Source: Anadara kagoshimensis
Lineage: Eukaryota > Mollusca > Bivalvia > Arcoida > Arcidae
NCBI GenBank assembly: GCA_021292105.1
Contig: CM037861.1
Coordinates: 49,909,920 to 49,973,919 of the forward strand
DNA: 64,000 bases
Direction of reading: 5' to 3'
Below the pieces are notes generated by a model. It was given only the letters and a program-made list of their open reading frames with translations. It did not search any database and was not told the origin of the DNA. Positions 49,343-61,860 of this stretch are shown in pieces (the stretch's first letter is position 1; each line of letters starts with the position of its first letter). The position numbers were made by a program, and so were the translations under genes.

Positions 49343-49381
<39 letters not shown>

Positions 49382-49586
49382 GATTAGACAATGTTTAATC
49401 TCTCTCATAAATAGACAATTTTTATTCTCATGAATAGACAATTTTATTTCTCTCGCTCTCTCATGATTAGACAATTTATATATTCTCTCATAAAAATAAA
49501 ATTATGATTTTCTCTCTCTCATGAATAGACAATTTTTATTTTCTCTCATGAACAGACATTTTTTATTTCTCTCATAAATAAACAAT

Positions 49587-49631
<45 letters not shown>

Positions 49632-49705
49632 TAGACAATAATTTATTCTTTCTTTCTCTCATAAAAAGACAATTTTATATTCTCTCTCTCATGAATAGAG
49701 GATTT
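49343..49705. repeat. CT-rich minisatellite
   Basis: Eleven irregular units of CATRAATAGACAATTTT followed by a variable TCTCTC run. Unit starts are at about 49,380, 49,407, 49,430, 49,462, 49,487, 49,520, 49,547, 49,574, 49,626, 49,659 and 49,690. Pure CT tracts lie at 49,345-49,379 and 49,595-49,626. Unit length varies from 23 to 52 because the CT part expands independently. Confidence 0.9.
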
Positions 49706-51057
49706 TCTTCTTGTAGAACAAACCTGATTTTCTCACTCTTTCTGTACACTAAAAAGACATTAACGACAACATCATTGTAATCAATCCCAAATATAATCTA
49801 AAGTGAAGAGAAGATGAGAGTAAATTATTTGGTCTTACTCAATTACGATATCGTTACATCATTACAAACGGATTACGATTAACTACATAACATCACACAA
49901 CAATCAGCATTTCTCTTTGACGAAGACATATTTCTTAGAACACATTGTACAGTGCTATTATAACTCCTTTTTATAACTTGAATTTTCGTTTATAAAACAC
50001 GCCATCTCGCAATATTTTGCCTTTTTGTGGATTACTGGTGGAATTCAATATGTATTTACAACGAAAACTAATTTATCTAGGGAAACTTTTTAAGAATACT
50101 GATGTCTTTTTGCACGATAAACGCTTTAGTATTTTATAAATGTCACATTCAGATTTATTTATGAAGAAAAAAATTAAATTATTTAGATTTAAAATTCAAT
50201 TCAAAAGAGATATCGAACAAAGCAAAAAAATCCCCGTGAAATTAAACCAGATGAGCAGCATTCTATTATTTTGTGCAACATATAAACGCAGTAGTCATCA
50301 CAAAAGATCATTTGTATTGTAGAGACAACATTTAGCCAATGTATTTTCTACCTGCAAAATTTTAGAGAACTGTTTATATATTTCGTTGTGCTTTTAAAAG
50401 AAAACGTATATCGGCAAACAACATTGATCTGTCTGCTGGACCCTTATATAGGGATTGTGATTTGAACACAAATTGGTACATGTATGTTTGCTTTTGGTTT
50501 ATTTGAGTTTTTAAATACCGATCCTATTTGGCTACAAATAAATACAATGTCAAGGTTAAGCTTCATTAAATCATAAACAATCGTCATAAAGCACGGATAA
50601 TTGGATAGATTAAATGTTTTGGTCAAGATGTTTTGTATGCCGTCCTGCACTTCGTCAAGAAGGACTACCCGAGGCATCATTGGTACTTCAAACATTTCGT
50701 TCCTGACGCAAACGTCAGTGTTTTAACCGATGCCTTTTTGAAAAGTCATGAAATCATGAGAATATCATTTTTTTGCTTGACGTCAATGTATAATACCATA
50801 GTGTTTTTTTCCGCCGATCATTTAAAGAAAATCCTTAGGGGGTATCATTATCGAGAACAATCTCTGGTTATTTTCACCATTTTTATTTGTTATTTTGTTT
50901 CTCCATTTTTGTATTTTATTTTAATTTTTGACATTTTATTCAGAGGAAACTTTTTGTACTGGGTGACTAATCATCATTGAAACTCTCAAAGAAACATATT
51001 ACATGTGTACATATTTACTCGCAGTATATATAGTACTTTAGCAAAATAGTACACTAC
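49706..51057. other. Mostly unassigned; one T scrap
   Basis: 50,445-50,498 (GGGATTGTGATTTGAACAC, GTATGTTTGCTTTTGG) is a T terminal fragment. The 115-codon open frame at 50,633-50,980 has no recognised motif. Confidence 0.4.
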
Positions 51058-51400
51058 GGTGACTTGATACAACGAACCAAGCTGCTAACAAATAAATTGT
51101 TGACCAAGGTTTATTGCAAGCATACGCTTATCGGGGCCCTCAAAAAGTTTCATGGCCGTCATCGCAGTATTGTTGATAAGAATGATGTCTGCGTCCAGAA
51201 TTGTCCTGGATATAATTTACGTCCCATAGTACCGTGTCTCTTTCACTCAATTTTGATAACACGCGAGGCGGTTGAAACTAGCTAAATTTATGGGTAGCGG
51301 TTACTCTTCCGGAACATCTGACCTAACTACCCTGGTGGAAGTTCACGTGTTTGTCAGTTTTAAAGTTTGTATTTGGTTCTAGATTGTGATTCGATTGTTA
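51058..51400 (+). pseudogene. RT C-terminus and attached family T sequence
   Basis: The clearest junction of RT and T. The open segment 51,064-51,220 reads IQRTKLLTNKLLTKVY, then TLIGALKKFHGRHRSIVDKN and VCVQNCPGY, the conserved C-terminal end of the YIDDV RT family. GATATAATTTACGTCCCATAG and the T block order follow without a gap (51,230-51,400). CACGTG is at 51,344-51,349. The RT core upstream is absent, so this is a 5'-truncated copy, as expected for target-primed insertion. Confidence 0.8.
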
Positions 51401-51439
51401 ATCGAAACTGTGCAAATTCGCATGTTAATTTATTGCAAA

Positions 51440-51610
51440 ACCTGTTTTGATTTTGCACCACTAGACGGATGTATTGTATTCCTCATCATTAGTACTTGGA
51501 CTTAAATTGTAGAATCATTATATTTTTAAGATGTTGAAATAAGCACATTAGAAGTACTGAAATGTTTTTACCAAATCCACCTACGGTAATTTAAGAGATT
51601 TATTTATCAA
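51440..51610 (-). repeat. Family G repeat, partial and diverged
   Basis: CCTGTTTTGATTTTGCACCA, CTAGACGGATGTATTG, CCTCATCATTAGTACTTGG, TTTTTAAGATGTTGAAATAA and TACCAAATCCACCTACGG follow the minus-strand G order. Confidence 0.65.
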
Positions 51611-52689
51611 TCATGCAAAGCTAAAATTGATTTTCAAAATAAAATGCATAATAATGATTTAAAATGCAAAGGTCTTTTTTCGAATTTACATTCAACTTAA
51701 ACTTGGGATTGGTTTAACAGTTATGATGCACCCATAAAGGTAAATGATAATAAAAATCTGGTCACAAGAGGGTTTTAAAGACATATATATTGAATGAGCT
51801 TGACAATGAATTCAGATTTTAAGACACAGTTATTGCTGTTCAATAGTCAAAGCGCCTATTACTACTAAAGTAATTGATATTATGAGTGAGATTTTTCAGA
51901 ATTAAAAACGTAATATGTGCCATTGGTGGAAATATTTACAGTTCATATTTCTAAGTACCCATAGAAACGCAATCAATTTACATAGGCAAGAAGAACACTA
52001 TTGTTTCTGAACATGAAATTGAAAAATAAGTGGCTTTACGATGTAGAATTATATAGTGTATATATGTAGATGAACCCTTTTAGACTTCAACATTTAGTTC
52101 ATTCATCATAAGTCATTGAAAGCAATGGGATACATTTAGTTTTGCTTTTAAGTTAGAATGTTTATTAGCAACAACATTTGACTATGGCAGTTGAGATATG
52201 ATTTTGTCCTAATGTAGACTGAAAATAAAATAAAAATAATTTTCGAAATAAGCCCTCAAGGTTATAATTTTGTTGAAGAATAATCAATATACAAAACATT
52301 TACATGAAAAAGACAAATGATGTTGATAAGTCGGTCACATATAGAATTGATCCTATAGAAATAATTAGAGGTAGATTACAACACTTATTTTCGCGTTATT
52401 TTCGCATGTTTGAAAGAGTTCTCGAATATCTTCACCCCAGGGTACTAATTCTTGGGTTTTTTATTTAAAAAATGCTTTAAACACAAAGGTTTTTAAAACT
52501 TTTTTTAACATTGGGGGAGAAAACGATCAAATTGAAAACATTGGGAAAACAAAGTTTTCTCTATCGAAGGTTAATTGCTGTAGATGTCTACAGATTATTT
52601 TAATATATTACATATTGTAATTAGTGCAATATGTAGAGCGGTCATAGTACAGAGTTACCCTGTTACATATCTCATCAGTAACACATTTT
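51611..52689. other. Unassigned sequence
   Basis: No gene or element recognised. Confidence 0.4.
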
Positions 52690-53027
52690 ATGGGAGATGA
52701 GTTGAGTAATGGTGTTTAACGTCTCAGTCCAGAATATTCCATTTATATCGAGACGGTGCAGGCTATAGGCGAAAGTGCAGCAGTTTTGCATTTGCGTTGC
52801 GCTGATGACATTATACAACAGGGTTCTTTATTATGTCACGCTTACTGTGACACAGGAACTCATTTAAGCTCCTCTCTGAAAGAACCGTGACTTTCATTTT
52901 GTAGTGTCGGGTGCTTGGTTAAAGGACAGTCATTACCACTTTCAAGTGTTTGGTCAGACCCGACCGGGGTGCAAACCTCCCACTTATTGAGCTGAGCGTG
53001 CACTCTGCTCTGCGCTACCGTGGTGTT
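52690..53027 (-). mobile_element. Second tRNA-derived SINE family
   Basis: On the minus strand the sequence starts CACCACGGTAGCGCAGAGCA (box A-like) and continues to GGAGGTTTGCACCCCGGTCG (degenerate box B, GGTTTGCACCC for GGTTCGANNCC). The body follows, with CACTGTGACACAGG-like and GGACTGAGACGTTAAACACC blocks, ending near 52,690. The stretch is far richer in G and C than its surroundings. It differs in body and tail from the SINE at 14.7 kb. No target duplication was found and the box B changes suggest it is old. Confidence 0.7.
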
Positions 53028-54339
53028 TTGGTTTTTTCCAAAGAAGAGTTTTATTTATACCAACTTTAGGAAAATTATCTGTGTAAATGCAGTTACTACC
53101 ATCCAAAAATGGCACAAACAAAGCCATGCGGTTCTGATCTTTCTCAAAAGATGCCTTCTATAAGACGTTGCACTCTTTACACATATTTGTTACTTAGAAA
53201 AGTTTAAAGCGTGCGTCTGTCGCAAATTTCTCTCGATTAACACTAATAGACGTTTTAATTTTTCGGCAAGAAGTGACTGAAAAAACAAGAAAACCATAAC
53301 TGTGTTATCGGATGTCCTTAATTGTTCACAACAGTAAAACTTTCAGCTTGATGTATCATTGAGTATTTACAGCAATATTACTTTAACATGATCGTATGAC
53401 TGAGTTCCCCTAATTAAGTAAAAGACAAAAAATTCTAGCGTGATACTACTACGCTTCCACAATGTACAGAGACAAATCATCTATGATTATTAAACCACAT
53501 GAAAGATTCTTTGGATTATGATTTCTATGCAGAATGCATAGGCGGTAGGTATTTAAGTTCGAGATACCCAACCCAGGTAATTGATTCTCTCAATGGAGCT
53601 GCATGTATTACAATAAATCATTTGTTTGAAATTTACATGAAAAATGGTCACATCTGGTATATTAAGTCTTGTAGGAACGTAGACATTGTTAGGTTATCGA
53701 TGGTGATATGTACTTCTGACGATATGAATTAAAATAAACCTACGGTTTTGTAACAAAAAAAAATTTAAAAAAAACACTTCGGTACTTAAAAACTGTAAAA
53801 ACTGAAAAACCTACGCTGAGAAAGTAAAAATCTAGAAAAGCAAATCCTTAGAAATTTACTTTTTAAAAATGAATTTTGATAAATGATTTTAAAACAAGGC
53901 CAAACAAGCTACACAAATTCTGTTTTTGTGACAATTGCTTCAACGACTCAATGTTAAGCCAGATATATCAACTATTGAATCTGCCATGAAAAGCATTGCA
54001 CATCACATTGTTTTTCACATATTTATTATATAAATATATCGATTCAAAACTTGATGCTTCTAATATGCAATGACAGAACTTAGATCATATCAACATAAGC
54101 CTTTTAACGCAGGCTAAAACACATCTGTAGAGTTCGAAAAAGAATAGAACACCTACAAACAAAAGCGATAAATACAGACTGAGCAAACAAAGACATATAC
54201 ATGTGATTTTCACTAGTGTCCTTAATGTAGTACCTTTCACAATCTAACCGGTGGTCCATGTACATCCAGTTATAAATCAGTGGTTTGTTACAGTTAGTGT
54301 TCAGAAAAACTTAACGCATGTTAACTTTTTAATACCTCC
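53028..54339. other. Unassigned sequence
   Basis: The open frame at 53,499-53,732 has no motif. Nothing else is recognised. Confidence 0.4.
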
Positions 54340-55084
54340 GCCATGAATATGCCATGGGCATATAGTGTTTACCATGTCCGTCCGAGAATCCATGTCCTTT
54401 CTTTAATTTTGTATAAAACGAGGTATTCAAGGGCTATTAAGTATGCAAAAGGAATGGGTGGTGTACCAAGTTGGAAAGACCAACTTAGGTTTAATATTGA
54501 CAAGATATATGCAGTAAGGAAAGAGGATGTGTCGCGTACCAAATTGGAATCTTCAAGTTCAAGGTCAAGTTCACAGGACCATAAACAACTTTAACAGTTT
54601 TTCATCCATTTGCGCTCCTAAACATTTGCATAAAAAGGTATCAAGTTGAAATTACCAGGATATATACAATATGGAAAAAGGATGTGTCGCGTACCAAACT
54701 AGATTCATCAAAGTCAATGTCAAAGGATCATAAAACTTTAGAATTTACACAATGATAAAGTTTTTGGTTTTTGTATTATTGTATTTCTAGTATTTGACTT
54801 TATTATCCCATTATCTCATTATTATCTCATTGATGATTACCAAACAGTGCCTTTAGATGTTTATCAGTCTATAGAAACAAGGTATCCAAGTATGAAGTTT
54901 TAAGTTTCAAAGTCTGAGTGTCAAAGATTAAGATCATTTGTATCCAACAATCTAATTTTAATTATATATAAACACAAAGCAAATAGTTAATGTTTCTATG
55001 AAGACGTTTTGTTTGGGGTTCACAACTTAATACATATCCAAATGCTTTGTGCAACTAATTTAACTGAAGCAGATTAGGATTCTA

Positions 55085-56460
55085 ATGTCAACTACAAATC
55101 AACTTTTATATGTATGTAACGAAATCGGGAGGGCATTGGATATGGGTAAGAAAGTAAGGATGGTGTTTTGCGATATAGGTATTAAAGGAAATTTACTGCA
55201 ATGGTTTAAAAGTTTTCTTAGCAGTAGAAACCAAAGAGTAGTTATCAAAAACAATTGTTCAATTTTTTTACCTGTTACTGCGGGGGTTCCACAAGGTTCA
55301 ATTCTTGGACCTATACTTTTTATAATTTATATAAATGATAATGTTGAAAGTATTGACAGTAATATAAGACTTTTTGCTGATGATACATCCCTATATGTAA
55401 CTGTTGATGATCCATCTGACGCTTCAATGTCATTAAATAACGATTTGGAAACTATCCACAACTGGTCAAAGCAATGGCTCGTATCTTTTAATTCTCAAAA
55501 AACAGAATCTATGATTTTTTCTCGAAAAATAATACAGCCATTTCATCCGGCAATATACTTGGACAATTCGTCAATACATGAAGCTGATTGCCATAAACAT
55601 CTTGGTATAAAAACAAGTTTACTCTAGATTAGCTATTCAATTCCAACTTGATCGCAAATTTCTCGAAAAAATATATTTCACCTTCATTCGGTCATTACTA
55701 GAATATGGAGACATTCTCTGGGACAACCTCACTCAGGAATATATATATATAGATAAGCTAGAAAAAATTAACATTGAAGCATCTCGCACTGTTTGCGGAG
55801 CCACCAAATTATCTAGTTTGTACTTATTGTATCAAGAAGTCGGTTGGGAAACTTTAGAATGCCGTCGTAAAAAACATAAACTGTTACAATTCTATAAAAT
55901 GTATCGATGCCTGTCTTCTCAATATCTAAACAACTTGATACTTTCAACAACTTTCCAGAGACACTCTTATAATACACGTACATCTAGCAATTTAGACACG
56001 TTCTTGTGCAAAACGGATACTTACTTCAAATCTTTCCTACCTTCTGTAACAAGAGATTGGAATGATCTACCTAGACATATTAGTGAAGGCTCTATTTCTA
56101 AATTCAAAACATTCCTCAATAATGAATCACAGATACCATCCCACTTTGATATTGGCAATCGTATTGAACAAATACATCATTGTCGATTGCGCTTAAAATG
56201 CAGTTCATTAAATTCCCATCTCTTTCATAAAAATCTCATAGAAAACCTTTGATGTGGTCAAATTGAGAATACGGAACACTTTTTTGTTACACTGCCCTTT
56301 GTATCATGTTATTCGACGTCGTACTATAGGAACCTTGAATTGCCATTATAATTTGAGTACATTGTTATATGGTGATAGTTCACTAACACCAGCGAAAAAT
56401 TCTGAAGTGTTCTTGCATGTCCATGAACTCATTCGCCAATCCAATCGATTTCACTGAAAA
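55085..56460 (+). pseudogene. LINE reverse transcriptase, inactivated
   Basis: RT motifs: STTNQLLYV and RMVFCDI (55,085-55,170), then GIKGNLLQWFKSFLSSRNQR, GVPQGSILGPILFIIYIND (55,285-55,340), the catalytic FADDTSLYV (about 55,370), WLVSFNSQKTESM and HKHLGIK. After a break at 55,625: RKFLEKIYFTFIRSLLEYGD. Then in frame from 55,818: LYLLYQEVGWETLECRRKKH to CRLRLKCSSLNSHLFHKNLI (56,190-56,250), then a shifted CGQIENTEHFF. Compared with the jockey/CR1 order, about 20 codons are missing between FCDI and GIKGN (the KAFDRVWH block), and a larger stretch is missing after HLGIK. FADD is intact but the protein cannot be functional. Confidence 0.88.
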
Positions 56461-56479
56461 CTATTCATTCCCTATTGTT

Positions 56480-56483
<4 letters not shown>

Positions 56484-56518
<35 letters not shown>
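56484..56518. repeat. TC microsatellite
   Basis: A perfect TC run just downstream of the LINE coding end, within the element. Confidence 0.95.
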
Positions 56519-56522
<4 letters not shown>

Positions 56523-56845
56523 TGTTATACGGAATGTTTTACTTAATTGTTTGTATATAATGACATGTTGCATAAATTGTTATATTATAGATGCACAGGA
56601 ATCTGGTTAAGAGTTTTACTCTTGTTCCAGGATCCTGATTTGTAAAATTGTTTCATTATGTTATTGATTTGATTTTCAAATAAATATTATTTAAACTAAG
56701 GTCAAATGTTTAGAGCATGTGTATTGGCTAATTAAGGTGTATTGATCTACAGTGGGAGTGTAATCCCCATTCAATCAATCAATCACCAATGAAGTGGGGA
56801 CATATGTGTCATATTGACACTTTACTTTGTTCGATATTATCTTTT

Positions 56846-59800
56846 TTAATTCAAATAAAACTGCATTGCTAAGAGTGTCTTGTTACTTGTAATAAAGTAC
56901 ACTATCGATTACAATGAAGAATTCATCATGAATTACCTGAAGAACAGTTCCAATAAAACCGGAGGTGATAAAGGTTAAAGGTTTTGGTCATTAATTTAGT
57001 GATTTGGTCGGCTAAGCTAGTTTCATAACCTTTTCTTTCTCTTTTTCGTTTAAAAGAAAAAAAATTATGGATTTAAATTGAATATGTCGTGTGTAAATTT
57101 AAAATGTCAGTCGTCATCTATTACAACGGCACTGTTTGTCTTATATGTTTGAAAATTAGGTCATGGCGAATGACTAAAGACTGCAGCTGCAATGCTTATA
57201 AAACTAACTAACCTATGGAATCAATATAAAACCTGATGATAACAGATATATATCCTTACACCATCCCACACGATTGAAGAGTTTTATTTAAATAATCAGA
57301 AAACTTAACGGCGGAGATAGACAAGGAAACCTGCCAAAGCTGATTGAACCTTAGTATGGAATCTTCACACCATTTAAAGATGACTTAAATCTTAAAAATT
57401 CAGAATAACCTTGGGAAGAAAGTAAAAGTACATCGCTATATATTAAGCACAATTTATGCCATGTGAAATAAGCTTACATTGAAAAGATTATCAAATGCAA
57501 GGAAAACCTCTGAATATGACAAAACTGCATTTTCCTGTTATTCTAGTTCTTTCTTTATGCGATGTCTGAATCCCACTCAGTCCTTCATATTTATATCGTG
57601 AAACAGATTAGCGGTTTTGCAATGCCACAGTTTCGCTATAGTTTAGTGTCCACAGGCTGGTAACTTTTTCACTAAATGTGAAGTTTGACTCTGTATTTTC
57701 TGAATTCTGCGCTTGTAGTACGATATTTTACTTTCTTAGACACTTTGAGAAAGTCTTAGGCTTATATTTGTGCATTTTTATCTTGTTTCAACTAGGATAT
57801 TAGGTTACTCCCGATGTGACCGTGTCTGACAGTGTGCATTATGCGTATGTCTGCTTTGTTCAGTCTCCTAGCGCGTACTTTTGAGCACCAGCTCGCCCAG
57901 ACAGCAGTTTGTAAAGGTTGCAGTCCCACCACTACATATATGCCATTAAGCTTCTATTAAACAATCAGTAAAATGTTCGATGCAAGAAAGAAATGCAAAT
58001 ATCTCCAGCTAGTGGATGGTAAACGAGACCTGATCCTGTCCGATTGCTAATCAAAGGTTTATGGGAGTGTCATACATTTTCTTGAACTTTAATTTGTGGT
58101 ATGTAAATTGGTATTTTTTTTTAAATAAAAAATACACATAATAGTAAGATTTGAATTATAACGGGAGAAAATTGGGGAGAATATGGGGATGCATATTATA
58201 AATCGTGTTTTTATGCATCAATAATTAAGAAATTAATTAAGCATCGGTAAGATAGTTTGACTAAAGTATTTTAGCATATGTGACAAAACACATGGTATTT
58301 CTGCAGAAAAATATTAAAAAAAAACCAATCCTTGTGAATCCCAATAATTATCACATGTCAGTAACGTTGGAATAAAACAAAAACATTTTCATCAATACGA
58401 CGAAGAAAAATAATCGAGAAGCGTTGTAAAACATCTTAAGGGGAAACAAAGATGGCATTCTCCCATACTCTAGTTATTGTTCGAGAAACATTAATTAAGT
58501 AAGGACAATATGTTCGTTCGGTAACAAAATCAAAAGTACTTCATCTCATTTCTCTCGCGTTGGTTCATATCATTTGTAACAGGTCTAGAAATATCGCTTT
58601 GCTGTTAAAATGTAAATCATGAGTGTATTATCGTTAATTTGTCAATGGTTGTATCAGCTAGTTTTTCAGTTGAGATAATAACGAAACACTTTGAAATCAT
58701 CATTGCAGATGGACAAATTCCACAGTAACCGAGTAGACGTTTTTGTTTGCATGTACACGGCCAAATTGTCTGGCTTTATGATGACAATGAAACTCAAAAC
58801 ATTGACATTTTGATTCCGCTCGGGCATATCGTAGTTTGGAAAAGTTTGTCATGTCACCACTTTCTGAGGAAAGATGGTATTCTCCGGGCATTTCGCGTTC
58901 CTCTCCATTCCGGTCTTGATACATAAATATCTTATCGAGCTATATGTTTGAAATTATTTGCCTCATGAAGAAAGAGATTATCGTTTTGATGGCTAATACG
59001 ATTTCGCTTTTTTAAATTGTATATTTATAATATTTGTCTTTTATTTGCCAAGAGTATATGTTTGCGTGTATAGATTACTGGTATTTATCAGTATTTTTAT
59101 TTTGTTTACTCTCATCCAAAGACTACGGGATGGATGCTAATGACATTTATACTACAAATGTTGCCTATATTGCATAACAAGTTCAGTGTAACATCACGAA
59201 ACTTTGTCCTACGTGACCAATTAAATAAGATATTATCTACAAAAAAGAACATTACCTTTGAATCATTTTTAATAGGACTAAACATTTAACGATGTTTACC
59301 TTCTTATAACCTTGATATCAGCTGCACGTACATTACAAATACAGATATTATCTTATTCAGATAATAAAGTTTAAAATATTTTTTAAAAATTGTTTTATTT
59401 CAAGACGTGTACACATCTCTTAACGATTTATTTTTAACATAACAAAATATTTACAGCAAGAAGTAATAAGGAATATCGAGTTGATTTAGTGCTTAGTATG
59501 AAACAATGGTTTTTTGTAGATAATACACAATTCCTAACTCAATGCAACCATGGTTACCAGGTTCAACAAACGAATGAAGCAAAAAAAGAAAAAAGAAAAT
59601 AAAGCAAGACACAAAGAATCAACAAATGTAGCGACCACTTATTTTGAAACCCTCGAAATTAAATAAACTTTGGGGTCAGTGACAATTTTTCTGTTTACTA
59701 ATGTGATATTTGTGGCCCATAGACCCACATCACGGCGTATTCTCAACCTTGGTCATTAAAAGGCGCAAACACCACGTTTACTACAAAAACATACAACTAA

Positions 59801-60284
59801 CATGGTGTCAGTGTTTAACCTTTATAATTTAACACAATGTTCGGACATGTTTTTATGATTTTGAAAAAAAAAATAATGTAAATGGCTTTAAAGATAACTA
59901 TGTCGAAAACATCATCATCTAAGTTAGAAGCATAGAGAGACGATTATAACACAACTATTAAATAATCAAATTACATTTATTAAAATAATTAAGAATGTCA
60001 GAGAAATCGTGCATTTTACTGGTATGTTACGTTGGTACCTTCGTCACAAGGAAAGCTACATAAAACCTTTTTTTCAACGGATTTTGTTCGCATGAAGTTT
60101 TCATGATTTTGATCAAAGACAAGGTTTTGTCTACAAAATAAATATATACTTGCAATAAAGACAAGGTTTTTTTTAATTCATCTAGCCTCTTTGAAATCGC
60201 ACAAATCAATTTTCAAAAGCTTGACATGCTTTTTGGTGACCTCAATAAATGGAGATCACCAGAGAAGCGTCACATACGAATACG
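56846..60284. other. Unassigned sequence; one candidate coding segment
   Basis: The minus-strand frame 58,700-58,924 (EEREMPGEYHLSSESGD early, CQCFEFHCHHKARQFGRVHA in the middle, SVTVEFVHLQ and stop) sits in a patch clearly richer in G and C than its neighbours. It could be a terminal exon, but no splice acceptor is convincing and I do not recognise the protein. The remainder shows no element. Confidence 0.3.
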
Positions 60285-60508
60285 TACAGTACAGACATGC
60301 CAAAGGTGTATTAAATCAAACGGAAAGGAGTCGATACTTGGCTGTAGAATAGCCAGGTTATTGATAATTTGTGACAGAAAACCGTCGACAGATAGAAAAC
60401 AGCTGTCCCGAAATAATTAACAAGGTGTCGAGAAAGCTGTCGTTTCGACACTAAATCGTTAGCTTTTTGCATTTTTGCCTTTTAAACTTTCGACAGGTCT
60501 GTAGTGCA
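60285..60508. mobile_element. Family H foldback element
   Basis: The left end is ACAGTACAGACATGCCAAAG and the right end (reverse complement) GCACTACAGACCTGTCGAAA. Inside are GAAAACAGCTGTC and TCGTTAGCT. About 224 bp. Confidence 0.65.
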
Positions 60509-60984
60509 TACACTTTTTCATTTATAGTGTTGTCAGATGTCAGTATGTTTCCTGTTGATAATTGATGCAGAAAAAAATTGTTAAAAAGTTTTTGACATGA
60601 TGAAAAAAAAAAACTAAATTGGCTATTCGAACTTATTTTCATAAAAAAATTAAATTATGATTTTTTAATCATCAATTTAATAAGTAGAGTTGTTTCACGA
60701 TTATAACTGGTACGTAGTGTTTGTGTTAACGCTTATATTTGAATTGATCAGTGATGTTTTACATGGCGAACATAAAAGTGCATTTTTTGACAGTGGATAC
60801 ATATGTACAGGTTACATATATATGCAGGTAGGATACTCAAATATCGATTTAGATAAAATGTATTGAAACTTCCAGCAGATGTGCAAAATAAGCCTAAAAG
60901 CCCGTCTAAGATTGACCAGTTAATTGCAACACTTTTGATCTACCATACTTGTTGATGTGCATGCAGAGCCTGGAGGTCGTGTGA

Positions 60985-61125
60985 TCAAAATATGGATTGC
61001 TAGTGCCCGAAAGCTGCCGAAAAAAGATATAGAAAACAGCTGACGATGGAACCAGCTGAGTTTACTATTCGACACGAATTCGTTAAGCTTAGCGTTAAAT
61101 TTTCAACAAACCTGTACTGTATGGG
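60985..61125. mobile_element. Family H element, right-hand part
   Basis: It carries GAAAACAGCTGACGATGG, then ACGAATTCGTTAAGCTTAGC and the terminal AACAAACCTGTACTGTA. No left end is convincing. Confidence 0.55.
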
Positions 61126-61571
61126 TTTTTTTTAATTTCATAATTTCATAATGTGATACACCTAAAAAATCTGTGACGTTTTATATGTTGCAAGTGGTTC
61201 TACAAAGATACGGTACATCGTCTTCCCACAGAAATCCACCAACATACTATTGTTTGTCACACTATAATGCTGGAATTTGCTTAAGTAGTTTTAAAAGACT
61301 TTGACTAAGCGTCCGCATCAGACCACTTAACTACTGATGTCCACACTGAAATACTGAAAAGAGACAGACATCTCGAAGTTTCGTCGTTTTTATATTGATT
61401 GGTATTTAATTTGTTTCGATACGAGTCTAAAATAAATCTGAAGCTACTTGACCCTACTCGACACATTGTTTCAGTCTCAGCTTCATTATTTTAATGAAGT
61501 CACAGTGAAACAAATACACGGTGCAGACCTGCTGAAAGTTTAATGAAGTAATATTACAGTAAAACAGATAT

Positions 61572-61815
61572 ACAGTAAAGGTCTGTCGAAAGTTTAACAT
61601 TAAACTAACGAATTGGTGTCGAGTGGAAGCTAATCTCTGTCCTTCGTTACCTATGTTTCGTTATCTTTTCGGTATTTATCTAGGCTTTTTATACCCCCTG
61701 CAAATTAGTTTGATGGGGATATATAGGAATCACGATGTCTGTATGTCTGTCTGTCTAGCTGACTGTCTGTATGTCTGTCTGTCTGTCTGACTGACTGTCT
61801 GTCTGTCTGTCTGAC

Positions 61816-61860
<45 letters not shown>

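Larger units (their letters stand above)
55066..56735 (+). mobile_element. Truncated jockey/CR1-type LINE inside R3
   Basis: A 5'-truncated non-LTR retrotransposon: the RT domain, a C-terminal segment, a TC microsatellite in the 3' region and an AATAAATATTATTTAAAC end near 56,695. Both edges cut family R3 (see 30,500-30,560 for the uninterrupted order). Endonuclease and N-terminal parts are missing. Exact ends and target duplication were not resolved. Confidence 0.8.
54340..56845 (+). repeat. Family R3 repeat interrupted by a LINE
   Basis: It opens with a small hairpin (ATATGCC ATG GGCATAT, 54,346-54,362), has tandem blocks at 54,500 (AAGATATATGCAGTAAGG) and 54,656 (AGGATATATACAATATGG), 156 apart, then the unique part up to GTGCAACTAATTT (about 55,063). 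It resumes after the LINE at about 56,740 (AAGGTGTATTGATCTACAG) and ends at the hairpin GTGTCATATTGACAC (56,806-56,820). The order matches 29,850-30,690. Confidence 0.8.

Noticed and set aside
49343-49705. CRISPR-like array
   Set aside because: Units and spacers are irregular, spacers are CT runs, and the DNA is eukaryotic. It is a minisatellite.
50633-50980. 115-codon open frame as a gene
   Set aside because: No family motif, strong overlap with an opposite-strand frame, and a hydrophobic low-complexity C-terminus typical of AT-rich chance frames.
53499-53732. 77-codon open frame
   Set aside because: No recognised motif and no supporting context. It is kept only as unassigned sequence.
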